The position numbers and the translations under genes are program-made. Source: Acetobacter farinalis (GTDB taxonomy: Bacteria; Pseudomonadota; Alphaproteobacteria; Acetobacterales; Acetobacteraceae). Taken from it: a DNA stretch of 64,000 nt. How positions within the stretch are numbered: position 1 is the first letter of the stretch; every line of letters begins with the position of its first letter. Shown here piece by piece: positions 8,650 to 18,093 of this stretch. Under the pieces are notes generated by a model. It was given only the letters and a program-made list of their open reading frames with translations, was not told the DNA's origin and did no database searches. The stretch lies in contig NZ_JAPIUX010000011.1 of the NCBI RefSeq assembly GCF_026240015.1, positions 12,995 through 76,994 on the forward strand. Reading direction: 5' to 3'.

Positions 8650-8699
8650 CATCGCCCTCTATATTCTACCGTATATAATACGATCAGGCCGGAATACCG

Positions 8700-9875
8700 A
8701 TGCGCTCCTTTATGCTCCCCTTTATGCGCCGATGCAGGCTGTTCTGCACGTCCGGCCTCATGCTCGGCCTTCTGGGGGCCGGGCTGGCCGCCCCGCAGGC
8801 GTTCCCTGCCCAAGCCATGGCACAGACCGCACACCCGGCCAGCCATGCCTCCGCCCCTGCTGATACGCTGGCAGCCCCTGCCCCTCCTCCGGTCGCAGAG
8901 CACGCCCCCGTTTACCCGCGCACGGTTACGGACCAGAGCGGCACCCCCGTCACGCTGGGTAAGAACGCGGCCAATATTGCCGACCTGTGGTTCGCCCATA
9001 ACGAGATTACCGTCATGCTGGGCGGGGCGGAACGCATCAAGGTCTCGGCCAACAAACCCGCTGATCTGCCGTGGCTTTTTAAAATTGCCCCGACTCTTCT
9101 CTCTGCTGAAACCGGCATCCGCCCGGAGATTGCCAACCCGGAAGATCTGCTGAACCGGCATATCGGGCTGGTGTTCGTGCCCACCCGTGCCAAGGCGGAA
9201 GATCTGCGCAAAACAGGTCTGCCCACGCTGGACGCCCACTACACGACCCTGCCGCAGATGCTCGCCTCCGTGGACATGACCGCCGAGGCCCTCGCCACCC
9301 CTTACGCGCGCCAGATGGCAGGGCAGTACCGGCAGGCCATGGAAGGGCTTTTGCAAACCCTGCATGCCCGCACGGCCGCCCTGCCCGCTGCGGCCCGCCC
9401 GCGTGTGCTGCATATCGCCCGCCTTGCCCCTTTGCAGATTGATGGCGCGAATACACTGATTGACGCCTGGATTCAGGCCGCAGGCGGGCGCAATGCCGCC
9501 GCGGAGGTTTCGGGCAACCGTCGCCCCGTTACGTTCGAGCAGATTGTGGCATGGGATCCGGACATCCTCATTCTGGGGCCGGATGCCGGAACCCTGACGG
9601 CTGAAAGCCCGCTGCGCACCCTCAGCGCCTTTCAGCGCGGCAGGACATGGACCAGCCCGCAAGGTGTTTTCCCGTGGGACCGCTACGGGTGTGAAGTCCT
9701 GCTCCAGATGGAATGGGCCGCGCAGCATATCCACCCTGACTTGTTCAGGGATTTTGACCTGCGCCGGGATGTGAAGACTTTCTACACCCGGTTCTTCCGC
9801 TACACCCTGACAGAGGAGGATGTGACACGCATTCTGGCCGGTCAGTCTCCGGCACCCCCTGCCCCTGCCCCCTGA
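8700..9875 (+). CDS. Periplasmic ABC-transporter substrate-binding protein, siderophore/cobalamin type
   Basis: 391 residues with an N-terminal signal peptide (basic MRSFMLPFMRR start, hydrophobic LMLGLLGAGLAA core, Ala-rich cleavage region near residue 40) followed by a low-complexity Ala/Pro/His stretch. The mature part has the helical-backbone binding-protein fold: an early TVTDQSGTPVTL strand and a FEQIVAWDPDILIL block near residue 280, a hallmark of FepB/BtuF-like proteins. It should bind a ferric siderophore or corrinoid in the periplasm. No permease or ATPase gene lies nearby, so it is an orphan component here. Ligand not determined. Confidence 0.78.
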   Translation: MRSFMLPFMRRCRLFCTSGLMLGLLGAGLAAPQAFPAQAMAQTAHPASHASAPADTLAAPAPPPVAEHAPVYPRTVTDQSGTPVTLGKNAANIADLWFAHNEITVMLGGAERIKVSANKPADLPWLFKIAPTLLSAETGIRPEIANPEDLLNRHIGLVFVPTRAKAEDLRKTGLPTLDAHYTTLPQMLASVDMTAEALATPYARQMAGQYRQAMEGLLQTLHARTAALPAAARPRVLHIARLAPLQIDGANTLIDAWIQAAGGRNAAAEVSGNRRPVTFEQIVAWDPDILILGPDAGTLTAESPLRTLSAFQRGRTWTSPQGVFPWDRYGCEVLLQMEWAAQHIHPDLFRDFDLRRDVKTFYTRFFRYTLTEEDVTRILAGQSPAPPAPAP

Positions 9876-9985
9876 GCGCCTGAAATTAGGTCTTTCCTCA
9901 CACGGGCAAAAGCAGGCATTAGGGACAGTGTGAAACACCGGACAGACGCCCCGACAGACGCTCCTCTGCCTGTTCCCTTGCAGCC

Positions 9986-11755
9986 ATGACAGGCTTGCTG
10001 GACCATATGCGCACCCACAACACGCCGCCCCAGCTTCTGGCGGCGCTTCGTGCGCTTGTACGCACGGATAACCTGTGGGTGATTGCATTGGCGGCTCTGG
10101 TGGGAGGGCTGGCGGGCTGTGCTGTCAGCCTCATGACAGCCACTACACTGCTCGCGCACCATCTGCTGGCTCCGGGTTCGGGCCGACTGTCCGGCCTTAC
10201 AGCCATCAGCCCTGTGCGCGCCCTGCTGGTGCCAATGGGCGGTGGCCTGCTGCTGGGGCTGAGCAGCCTGTATCTGGCCCGCACAACCCGCTTCCGCCCG
10301 GTAGACCCGATTGAGGCCAACGCCCTGCACGGAGGCCGGATGTCCCTGCGGGACAGCCTGATTCTGGCCGGGCAGACCATTCTTTCCAACGGCTGCGGGG
10401 TTTCTCTGGGGCTGGAGGCCGGATTCAGCCAGCTTGGGGCAGCCTTCGGCTCACGCATCGGGCGGCAGTTGCGCATGCACCGCTCCGATGTCCGCCTGCT
10501 GGTGGGCTGCGGGGCGGCCGGAGCCATCGGGGCGGCGTTTGACGCCCCGCTGGCCGGAGCATTCTACGCGTTTGAGCTGATTATCGGCTCCTACACCTTT
10601 ACCGCACTGGCCCCGGTGGCTCTGGCCGCTATCTGCGGCATTGGCATTGTACATCTGACAGGCACTGTCCTGCTGCCGGTTCAGGTGGAAACCCCGACCA
10701 GCATTCCGCTTCTGGCCTACTTCCCCATTGTCCTGCTTGGGATTTTTGCCGGGCTGGTGGGAGTGATGCTGATGCGCGTCGTCACGCTGACAGAACACAC
10801 CTTCCGCAGCCTGCCGCTACCGGTCTGGCTGCACCCGGCGCTCGGGGGGCTGCTGGTAGGGGGGCTGGCGCTTGTCTCGCCCTCCGTTCTTTCCTCCGGC
10901 CATATGGCCATGCGCGCGGGGCTGATTGCTGCTCCCCCGCTGATGCTCGCCCTCGGGCTCCTGGGGCTGAAGGCGCTGGCCTCCGCCATTTCCATTGGCT
11001 CCGGCTTTCGCGGCGGGCTGTTCTTTGCCTCGCTGTATCTGGGGGTGCTGACCGGCGCGGTCTTTGCCGGGGTTCTGGCCCCGCTGGCGGTTCTGCCGGT
11101 GTCTGTCTGCACCATTGCGGGCATGTGCGCGCTGGCCGTGGGCGTGATTGGCGGCCCCATGACCATGATCTTTCTGGCGCTGGAAACCACCGGCAGCCTG
11201 CCGCTGACAGGCGCTGTGGTGGTTTCCGCCATTGTTTCCTCCATTACCGTGCGGCGGACATTCGGCTACTCCTTCGCCACATGGCGCTTCCACCTACGCG
11301 GAGAAAATATCCGCTCGGGCGTGGATGTGGGCTGGATGCGCACCCTGACGGTGGAGCGGATGATGCGCACGGAAGTGGTCACCTTCCCCGTGACAGAAAC
11401 CGTGCAGGCCGCCCGTCTGGCCTTCCCGCACCAGACTCCGCGCTACATCATTCTATGTGATGCGGAAAACCGTTACCGGGGGCTGGTGGAAAATGTGCAG
11501 CTCCATTCAGGCCGGTTTACAGAAACCACGCCCTTGGCAGAACTGGTGGCCCCGGATGATCTGGCGCTGACACCCGACCTCTCCCTCGCCACCGCCATTG
11601 ACAGTTTTGAGCGGCTGGCCCGCCCCGCGCTGGCGGTGGTGGACGCCCAGAACCACATTCTGGGCCTGCTGAGTGAACGCTACGTGCTGCGGCGCTATGC
11701 GGAAGAACTGGAACGCACCCGGCGGGAACTGGCGGGGGAGAAATATTGCGGCTGA
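9986..11755 (+). CDS. ClC-family chloride channel/antiporter with C-terminal CBS region
   Basis: 589 residues. Residues ~1-430 hold about ten hydrophobic segments in ClC order: SNGCGVSLGLEAGFSQLGAAFG near residue 135 replaces the canonical GREGP filter segment, GCGAAGAIGAAFDAPLAGAFYAFE follows, and GSGFRGGLFFASLYLG near 340 corresponds to the GxFxP segment. The C-terminal ~130 residues resemble a CBS pair that could sense nucleotides. ClC proteins move chloride or fluoride, sometimes in exchange for protons, which may matter in acid. The charged residues of GREGP are not conserved, so channel versus exchanger cannot be decided. No clear ribosome site precedes the ATG. Confidence 0.82.
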   Translation: MTGLLDHMRTHNTPPQLLAALRALVRTDNLWVIALAALVGGLAGCAVSLMTATTLLAHHLLAPGSGRLSGLTAISPVRALLVPMGGGLLLGLSSLYLARTTRFRPVDPIEANALHGGRMSLRDSLILAGQTILSNGCGVSLGLEAGFSQLGAAFGSRIGRQLRMHRSDVRLLVGCGAAGAIGAAFDAPLAGAFYAFELIIGSYTFTALAPVALAAICGIGIVHLTGTVLLPVQVETPTSIPLLAYFPIVLLGIFAGLVGVMLMRVVTLTEHTFRSLPLPVWLHPALGGLLVGGLALVSPSVLSSGHMAMRAGLIAAPPLMLALGLLGLKALASAISIGSGFRGGLFFASLYLGVLTGAVFAGVLAPLAVLPVSVCTIAGMCALAVGVIGGPMTMIFLALETTGSLPLTGAVVVSAIVSSITVRRTFGYSFATWRFHLRGENIRSGVDVGWMRTLTVERMMRTEVVTFPVTETVQAARLAFPHQTPRYIILCDAENRYRGLVENVQLHSGRFTETTPLAELVAPDDLALTPDLSLATAIDSFERLARPALAVVDAQNHILGLLSERYVLRRYAEELERTRRELAGEKYCG

Positions 11756-12106
11756 GCCTGCCCGGATGCGGGGCCTTCTGAGCCCGGACCCGGCCATTCC
11801 TGAAAATGTCTGCCGTTTCCACGCAGACTGTCGAGCACGTGCCCCCGCTTCAGCTCTGATGCACACACTCCTGCCAAAAGCACCATGACCAAACCAATGA
11901 AAGCTGGAATTTTCAGGCTGGTCGCCTGATCGTGACCAGCATCGGGCCTTTTGAAGCGGCCCGTGCCGCGTTCAGGATCTTCGCTGCGCACTGGCTCAGG
12001 TATAGACTGGGATACGGCATGGACCGGTACGCATGCCTGCAATCTGGCACTCAAAAAGAAGCGTGTTATAACATCACCCCTTCCTCGCCTTACGGAGCTC
12101 CACCTT
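11756..12106. other. Intergenic region upstream of dld, with a TGTTATAACA palindrome
   Basis: I see no convincing gene in these 351 bases. The dld frame can be read back to 11951, but without family similarity. A perfect 10-bp palindrome, TGTTATAACA, lies at 12064-12073, 34 bases before the dld ATG, and overlaps a possible TATAAC -10 box. It is a candidate operator. A short hairpin (GCTGGTC ... GACCAGC) lies near 11920-11940. Confidence 0.35.
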
Positions 12107-13828
12107 ATGACGACCCCCGCCCAGACCCCGGCAAACCAGCCCCTGCTGGGCCGCCTGAAGGATATTGTCGGCCATGGCCATGTGCTGACCAGCGAGGCCG
12201 AAACCTACCGGTTCCGCCACGGCTTCCGCTTTGGTTCGGGCAAGGTGCTGGCCGTGGTGCAGCCCGGCACGCTGGTGGAGCTGTGGCGGGTGGCGCAGGC
12301 CTGTGTGGCGGATGGCAAAATTATCATCATGCAGGCCGCCAATACCGGCCTGACAGGCGGCTCCACACCTGATGGCGATAACTATGACCGCGAGATCGTG
12401 CTTATCAGCACCCTGCGGCTGACCGGCGCGCATCTGATTGGGGAGGGCAGGCAGGTGGTCTGCCTGCCCGGCGCCACGCTGTATGAGCTGGAAAGCAAGC
12501 TGAGCGCCATCGGGCGGGAGCCGCATTCCGTTATCGGGTCCTCCTGCATCGGGGCGTCTGTTCTGGGCGGGATCAGCAACAACTCCGGCGGTGCGCTGGT
12601 GCAGCGCGGCCCGGCCTATACGGAAATGGCCGTGTTCGGGCAGGTGGGGGAAGATGGCCAGCTGCGCCTTGTCAACCATCTGGGCATCCAGTTGGGGAAT
12701 GACCCGGAGGCCATTCTGAACACGCTTCAGGCCGGAACCTTCTCCGAAACGGATATCGACTGGAATGCCGGCCGCGGGCATGACGGCGAGTATGTAACGC
12801 ATGTGCGGGATGTGGATGCCGATACCCCCGCCCGCTTCAATGCTGACCCTTCCCGCTGGCATGAAGCGGCAGGCTGCGCGGGCAAGCTGGTGGTGTTTGC
12901 CGTGCGGCTGGACACCTTCCCGGCGGAGAAAAACCCTGCCGTGTTCTACATTGGCAGCAACAGCACACAGGAGCTGGAAGACCTCCGCCGCCATGTGCTG
13001 ACAGCCTTTGATGAACTGCCGATTGCCGGGGAATACATCCACCGCGATGCGTTCAATATTGCCGAAAAATACGGCAAGGACACCTTCGCGGTGATCCGCA
13101 AGTTCGGCACCGGCTTCCTGCCCAAACTCTTCGCCACAAAATCCCGCTTTGATATTTTTGCCAAGAAATTCAGCTTTCTGCCTGAAAACCTGAGTGACCG
13201 GCTGATGCAGGCGCTCAGCACGCTCCTCCCCAACCAGCTCCCCAAGCGGATGCTGGACTACCGGGACAGGTTCGAACATCACCTGATGCTGAAAACCTCC
13301 GCCACCCTTGCGGCCCCGGTGCGGGCCTATCTGGAGCAGTTCTTCAGCACGGCCACAGGTGAATTTTTCGAATGCACACCCGATGAAGGCTCCCGCGCCT
13401 TCCTGCACCGCTTTGCCGCGGCGGGGGCTGCCGTGCGCTACCGTGCCGTGCACCACCGCGAGGCCGAGGATATTGTGGCGCTGGATGTGGCCCTGCGCCG
13501 GAACGATCAGGAGTGGTTTGAAAAACTGCCGCAGGACATTGAAGAAAAAATTATCGTCAAACTCTATTACGGCCACTTCCTGTGCCATGTGATGCATCAG
13601 GATTACGTCATTAAAAAAGGCTACAACGCCATGGCCGTGGAGCACAGCATGCTGCCCGGCCTGGACCAGCGCGGCGCCCGCTACCCGGCCGAACATAACG
13701 TGGGGCATCTGTATCACGCACCGGAGACCATGCTGGCGCATTACCGGGAACTGGACCCCTGCAACTGCATGAACCCCGGCATCGGTCTGGCCACCAAAAA
13801 GAAAAACTGGGTGGCTGAGAGCGTCTGA
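12107..13828 (+). CDS. dld: Quinone-dependent D-lactate dehydrogenase, membrane-associated FAD enzyme
   Basis: 573 residues, close to the 571 of Escherichia coli Dld. The N-terminal FAD-binding PCMH domain shows GTLVELWRVAQAC and QAANTGLTGGSTPDGDNYDR (about residues 50-95) and an SSCIGASVLGGISNNSGG block. The C-terminal half matches the membrane-binding cap domain of Dld and ends in NPGIGLATKKKNW. It oxidises D-lactate to pyruvate and passes electrons to quinone at the inner membrane; lactate is a favoured substrate of acetic acid bacteria. The frame extends back to 11951, but the ATG at 12107 has GGAG nine bases upstream and fits the family start. No lactate permease gene is adjacent. Confidence 0.94.
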   Translation: MTTPAQTPANQPLLGRLKDIVGHGHVLTSEAETYRFRHGFRFGSGKVLAVVQPGTLVELWRVAQACVADGKIIIMQAANTGLTGGSTPDGDNYDREIVLISTLRLTGAHLIGEGRQVVCLPGATLYELESKLSAIGREPHSVIGSSCIGASVLGGISNNSGGALVQRGPAYTEMAVFGQVGEDGQLRLVNHLGIQLGNDPEAILNTLQAGTFSETDIDWNAGRGHDGEYVTHVRDVDADTPARFNADPSRWHEAAGCAGKLVVFAVRLDTFPAEKNPAVFYIGSNSTQELEDLRRHVLTAFDELPIAGEYIHRDAFNIAEKYGKDTFAVIRKFGTGFLPKLFATKSRFDIFAKKFSFLPENLSDRLMQALSTLLPNQLPKRMLDYRDRFEHHLMLKTSATLAAPVRAYLEQFFSTATGEFFECTPDEGSRAFLHRFAAAGAAVRYRAVHHREAEDIVALDVALRRNDQEWFEKLPQDIEEKIIVKLYYGHFLCHVMHQDYVIKKGYNAMAVEHSMLPGLDQRGARYPAEHNVGHLYHAPETMLAHYRELDPCNCMNPGIGLATKKKNWVAESV

Positions 13829-13866
13829 GGCCCCTCAGCCCTCACCTTTTCCAGCAAACTGGTATA

Positions 13867-13901
13867 GAGAGGTCCGGCCCATTCCTGTTACCGGACCTCT
13901 C
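13867..13901 (+). other. Perfect 11-bp hairpin immediately before the ABC-F start codon
   Basis: GAGAGGTCCGG (13867-13877) pairs perfectly with CCGGACCTCTC (13891-13901) around a 13-base loop. The arm ends five bases before the ATG at 13907, where a ribosome-binding site would be expected. It could be the dld terminator without a T run, or a structure controlling ABC-F translation. Confidence 0.55.
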
Positions 13902-13906
13902 GCCTT

Positions 13907-15547
13907 ATGCTCCAGATCGACAGCCTCGTGTTCAACGCATGGGGACGCCAGTTTTTCAATCGTGCCAGCGTCAGCCTGCCCACCCCCTCCAAGGTCTCTC
14001 TCGTGGGGCGGAACGGGGTTGGCAAATCCACACTGTTCAAGCTGATCAAAGGCGAGTTGCAGCCGGATTCCGGTGAAATTTCCATTCCCAAATCCGCCCG
14101 CATTGCCGCGGTGGATCAGGAACACCCCGCCACCGCCATCAGCCTGATTGACACCATTCTGGCGGCCGATACGGAACGCGCCACCCTGATGGCCGAGCTG
14201 GAAACAGCCGAGCCGGAACGGATGGGCGATATCTGGATGCGGCTGATTGAAATTGATGCCGACAGCGCTCCGTCCCGCGCAGCGGAAATCCTGAACGGTC
14301 TTGGTTTCTCCACCGCGGATCTGGACCGCCCGATGGCCGAATTCTCCGGTGGCTGGCGGATGCGCGTGGCGCTGGCCGCCGCCCTGTTCTCCGAGCCCGA
14401 CCTGCTGCTGCTGGACGAACCGACCAACTATCTGGACCTTGAAGGCGCGCTCTGGCTGGAAGCCCGGCTGGAACGCTACCCGCATTCGGCCCTGATTATC
14501 AGCCATGACCGCGAACTGCTGAACAACTCGGTAGATTTCACGCTGCATGTCACGGAAGGCAAGCTGGAACTCTATACCGGCGGGTATGATTCCTTCGAGC
14601 GCCAGCGGGCTGAGAAAATCCGCCTGCAAAACGCCACCCGCGCCAAGCAGGAAGCCGAGCGCGCGCATCTGCAATCCTTTGTGGACCGGTTCAAGGCCTC
14701 CGCCGCCAAGGCCGCGCAGGCCCAGAGCCGCGTGAAGCGGTTGGCCAAGCTGACACCCATTGAAACCACCATCGAGGCACAGGTTTCCCCCTTCATCCTG
14801 CCTTCCCCGCCGCGCCCGCTGGCCCCGCCCCTGCTGCGGCTGGAAAATGTGGAAGTGGGCTACGGGGATGACCCGGCCATTCTGAAAGATCTCGACCTGC
14901 GGCTGGATGTGGATGACCGTATCGGCCTGCTGGGCGTGAACGGGGCCGGGAAATCCACCTTCGCCAAGCTGGTGGCGGGCGCTCTTCAGGCGCGGGAGGG
15001 GCGCGTTTCCCGCTCCTCCCGCATGGAAGTGGGCTGGTTCCACCAGCATCAGATTGAAGCCTTGGACCCGCAGCAGACCCCGCTGGACATCATGCGCGAA
15101 GCCCGGCCAACGGATAGTGACCAGTCTCACCGCTCCCGGCTGGCGCAGTTCGGCATCCATTTTGAAAAGCAGGGCACCAAGGTGGAGGCTCTCTCCGGTG
15201 GGGAACGCGCCCGCCTGCTGCTGAACATGGTGGCCATGTCCGCCCCGCATCTGCTGATTCTGGACGAACCGACCAACCATCTGGATATCGACAGCCGCCG
15301 CGCCCTGCTGGATGCGCTGAATGAGTATGAAGGCGCGGTGCTGCTGATCACGCATGACCGCTCCCTGATGGAACTGGTGGCGGACCGCCTGTGGCTGGCA
15401 GCGGACAACACCATTGTGCCGTTTGATGGCGATATGGATGATTACGCCCGCTTCGTGATCGAACGTGCGCGGGGCGGCACGGCTGCCCCCTCCCAGCGTG
15501 CGGCCAAAGAAAAGCGGAAGAAGAAAGAGAAAGCGCAGAAATCCTGA
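13907..15547 (+). CDS. ABC-F family ATPase (Uup/YheS-like ribosome-associated ATPase)
   Basis: 546 residues with two ABC domains and no membrane segments. Domain 1 has Walker A GRNGVGKST near residue 33 and signature FSGGWRMR with LLLLDEPTNYLDLE. Domain 2 has Walker A GVNGAGKST near residue 342 and LSGGERARL with LLILDEPTNHLDID. A charged linker (QAEKIRLQNATRAKQEAERAHLQ-type helix) joins them, and a Lys-rich tail ends the protein. ABC-F proteins act at the ribosomal E site, easing stalled translation, and sometimes give antibiotic protection. The next gene, arfB, also rescues ribosomes, so the two may form a small translation-quality unit. Subfamily not resolved. Confidence 0.88.
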   Translation: MLQIDSLVFNAWGRQFFNRASVSLPTPSKVSLVGRNGVGKSTLFKLIKGELQPDSGEISIPKSARIAAVDQEHPATAISLIDTILAADTERATLMAELETAEPERMGDIWMRLIEIDADSAPSRAAEILNGLGFSTADLDRPMAEFSGGWRMRVALAAALFSEPDLLLLDEPTNYLDLEGALWLEARLERYPHSALIISHDRELLNNSVDFTLHVTEGKLELYTGGYDSFERQRAEKIRLQNATRAKQEAERAHLQSFVDRFKASAAKAAQAQSRVKRLAKLTPIETTIEAQVSPFILPSPPRPLAPPLLRLENVEVGYGDDPAILKDLDLRLDVDDRIGLLGVNGAGKSTFAKLVAGALQAREGRVSRSSRMEVGWFHQHQIEALDPQQTPLDIMREARPTDSDQSHRSRLAQFGIHFEKQGTKVEALSGGERARLLLNMVAMSAPHLLILDEPTNHLDIDSRRALLDALNEYEGAVLLITHDRSLMELVADRLWLAADNTIVPFDGDMDDYARFVIERARGGTAAPSQRAAKEKRKKKEKAQKS

Positions 15548-15592
15548 ACAGGGCAGCCGGAAGGCCCAAATGCAGAGCCGGAAAGACGCCTG

Positions 15593-16015
15593 ATGCGGAT
15601 AGCCATCACCCCCAGCCTCTCGCTGGATGACGCGGAACTCTCCTTTACCTACATTCTGGCCTCCGGCCCCGGCGGCCAGAATGTGAACAAGGTGGCCACC
15701 GCCGCACAGTTACGGTTTGATGCCGCCGGGTCTCCCTCCCTGCCGGACCGGGTGCGCACACGCGTGCTGGAACTGGCGGGCAGCCGCGCCACGCGGGAGG
15801 GGGTGATTGTCATCACCGCCCGCAACTACCGCACCCAGCAGCAGAACCGGGAGGACGCCACGCAACGTCTGGTGGAACTCCTCCGGCAGGCCGCCCACAG
15901 GCAGGCTTACCGCGTACCCACCCGCCCCGGCCGCGCCGCCCGCCAGCGGCGGCTGGATGGCAAGGCGCACCGCGCAGGCATCAAGCAGGGCCGCAGCAAG
16001 CAGTTTGACAGTTAA
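15593..16015 (+). CDS. arfB: Ribosome-rescue peptidyl-tRNA hydrolase ArfB
   Basis: 140 residues, the usual size for ArfB/YaeJ. The catalytic GGQ lies at residues 27-29 within SGPGGQNVNKV, and the tail is strongly basic (RQRRLDGKAHRAGIKQGRSKQ region), as needed to enter the mRNA channel of stalled ribosomes. There is no release-factor codon-recognition domain, so it is not a full release factor. It releases nascent chains from nonstop ribosomes. It lies 45 bases after the ABC-F gene in the same direction. Confidence 0.92.
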   Translation: MRIAITPSLSLDDAELSFTYILASGPGGQNVNKVATAAQLRFDAAGSPSLPDRVRTRVLELAGSRATREGVIVITARNYRTQQQNREDATQRLVELLRQAAHRQAYRVPTRPGRAARQRRLDGKAHRAGIKQGRSKQFDS

Positions 16016-16112
16016 CCGCCGCCTATCCCAGACGTGAAGCCGCACCCTCTTTTACCCACGCGCGGAATGGGGTTTCATGCGCCTTTAAGGTTTTCCCTGC
16101 GTGAGGCGCATC

Positions 16113-17144
16113 ATGACAGCTTCCCTCTCTCCCACCTCCGGCAGCATGACGGCCCTCTGCTTTACAGAACCGGGTAGCCCGGATGTGCTGCACTGTGAGA
16201 GCCTGCCCATCCCGCAACCGGGGCGAGGAGAAGTGCTGGTGCGCGTGCTGGCGGCGGGCGTAAACCGGCCGGACCTGATGCAGCGCGCCGGGCTTTACCC
16301 GCCCCCGCCAGGAGCCAACCCGCGCCTTGGGCTGGAAATTGCCGGAGAGGTTGTGGCCTGTGGGGCTCCGCTTGAGGGCGTCCGCATGCCAGAACCCGGC
16401 AGCAGGGTTTGCGCACTGACCAACGGCGGTGGCTATGCGGAGTATTGTCTTGCTCCCGCCGGGCAGTGCCTGCCATGGCCGGAAGGGTTTGATGCCGTGC
16501 AGGCCGCCGCCCTGCCGGAAACATTTTTTACTGTCTGGTCCAACCTCTTCATGCCCAAGCCGGTGGCTGCTGGAGAGCGGGTGCTCATCCACGGGGGGAG
16601 CAGCGGGATCGGCATCACCGCCATCCAGCTTGTACGCGCGTTTGGTGGCATTCCGTATGTCACGGCGGGGAGTGCTGAGAAATGCGCGCTCTGTGAAAAG
16701 CTTGGGGCCATTGCCATCAATTACCGGGAAGAGGATTTCGCCACCCGCCTGCGTGAACTGACGGACAACACCGGCGTAAACCTTATTCTGGATATGATTG
16801 GCGGCGCGTATTTTGACCGCAACCTCAAAAGCCTGAGCGTGGGCGGGCGGCTGGTGATTATTGCCCTCCAGGGCGGCGCCAAGGCAGAGCAGGCCGATCT
16901 GGCACGCATTATGACACGCCGGCTGGTGGTGACAGGCAGCACCCTCCGCCCGCAGGACAGCGCCGCCAAGGCGCTCATCGCCCGCCAACTGTATGAGCAG
17001 GTCTGGCCCCTGCTTTCCAGCGGTGCCATCAGTCCGCTGATTGATGCCATCCTGCCCTTCTCCGCCGCCGCGCAGGCCCACCGGATGATGGAAGATGGCA
17101 CGCATCTGGGCCGGATTATTCTGGTGCCCGACGCAAAAGCCTGA
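16113..17144 (+). CDS. Zinc-independent quinone oxidoreductase / MDR-family NAD(P)H dehydrogenase
   Basis: 343 residues of the medium-chain dehydrogenase family. The N-terminal GroES-like fold carries VLAAGVNRPDLMQRAGLYPPPPG, typical of the QOR/TP53I3-like branch. The nucleotide-binding domain shows GERVLIHGGSSGIGITAIQL near residue 150. No zinc-ligand cysteines are placed as in alcohol dehydrogenases. It probably reduces quinones or enones with NADPH. The start may be ATG 16113 (GAGG upstream), GTG 16101 or ATG 16147; the last fits family starts almost as well. Substrate unknown. Confidence 0.85.
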   Translation: MTASLSPTSGSMTALCFTEPGSPDVLHCESLPIPQPGRGEVLVRVLAAGVNRPDLMQRAGLYPPPPGANPRLGLEIAGEVVACGAPLEGVRMPEPGSRVCALTNGGGYAEYCLAPAGQCLPWPEGFDAVQAAALPETFFTVWSNLFMPKPVAAGERVLIHGGSSGIGITAIQLVRAFGGIPYVTAGSAEKCALCEKLGAIAINYREEDFATRLRELTDNTGVNLILDMIGGAYFDRNLKSLSVGGRLVIIALQGGAKAEQADLARIMTRRLVVTGSTLRPQDSAAKALIARQLYEQVWPLLSSGAISPLIDAILPFSAAAQAHRMMEDGTHLGRIILVPDAKA

Positions 17145-17314
17145 GGCCTTTTCACCCCGCGGCTGATGGGGGGAGGGTGCCATGCCCACATCCCCATTCC
17201 CCTGAGGGATCCTTTTTCGCTAAAAGAACAGATGTGTTGCCGCCTGCCCGGCCTTTACGGAGTCCGGAGGGGGATGTTTCAATCTCGCACCCTGTTTGAA
17301 AAGCTCCGTTCTTT

Positions 17315-17998
17315 ATGGCCCCATCTCTTTCTCTGGCGGACAGGCTTGCTGATGTCCGAACCCGTATGGACAGTGCGGCACGCGCCGCCGGGCGGGACCC
17401 TGCGTCCGTCACGCTGGTTGCTGTCTCCAAGTTTCATCCCGCCAGCAGCGTGCAGGAGGCCATAGCCGCGGGCCAGACCGTGTTCGGCGAAAACCGCGTT
17501 CAGGAAGCCGCCGCCAAATTCCCGCCCCTGCGGGCACAGAACCCGGACCTGCGCCTGCATCTGATAGGCGGCTTGCAGACAAACAAGGCAAAAGACGCCG
17601 TACGCATCGCGGACATGATTGAAAGTCTGGACCGCCCTGCCCTGGCCGATGCGCTCGCCCACGCGGCAGAAAGCCTCGGGCGGATGCCGGACCTTCTGAT
17701 TGAGGTGAACACGGGGGATGAGCCCCAGAAATTCGGTGTCCCCAAGGAAGAGGCCGACAGCTTTATCCGCCTCTGCCGCCAGCGGTTTGGCGGCAGTCTG
17801 CGCGGGCTGATGTGCATCCCCCCGGCGGCAGAGGACCCCACACCGCATTTCCGGCTGCTGCGCAGCATGGCGGAAACACACGGGCTGCCGGTGCTCTCCA
17901 TGGGCATGTCCGCCGATTATCCTGTGGCCATTGCCGAAGGGGCCACACTGGTGCGCGTGGGCACAGCCATTTTTGGCCCCCGGCCTGCACTGGCGTGA
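17315..17998 (+). CDS. YggS/PROSC-family pyridoxal-phosphate homeostasis protein
   Basis: 227 residues with an alanine-racemase-like N-terminal barrel. The PLP lysine is K39 in LVAVSKFHP, followed by FGENRVQEA, LIGGLQTNKAK (usually LHFIGHLQSNK) and SMGMSADYPVAI...RVGTAIFG at the end. Members bind PLP without known catalysis and keep PLP and amino-acid pools in balance. The G-G in place of G-H in the LIGxLQ motif is a small departure from consensus. Ribosome site weak; start chosen by length. Confidence 0.9.
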   Translation: MAPSLSLADRLADVRTRMDSAARAAGRDPASVTLVAVSKFHPASSVQEAIAAGQTVFGENRVQEAAAKFPPLRAQNPDLRLHLIGGLQTNKAKDAVRIADMIESLDRPALADALAHAAESLGRMPDLLIEVNTGDEPQKFGVPKEEADSFIRLCRQRFGGSLRGLMCIPPAAEDPTPHFRLLRSMAETHGLPVLSMGMSADYPVAIAEGATLVRVGTAIFGPRPALA

Positions 17999-18093
17999 TG
18001 GCTGATGCCTGATGACTTGCCTTTCCCCTGCTTCAGACCCTATGCAGACGCCGGGACCCGTTTTCCCACGAGCGACGTGGAGCCAGAACTGAC

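Noticed and set aside
8559..10088. Minus-strand 509-codon frame across the binding-protein gene
   Set aside because: Antisense shadow; it runs through the structured intergenic region and has no domain.
12074..13741. Long minus-strand open frame (555 codons) opposite dld
   Set aside because: High-GC third positions create long antisense frames. The plus strand encodes a complete, recognisable Dld.
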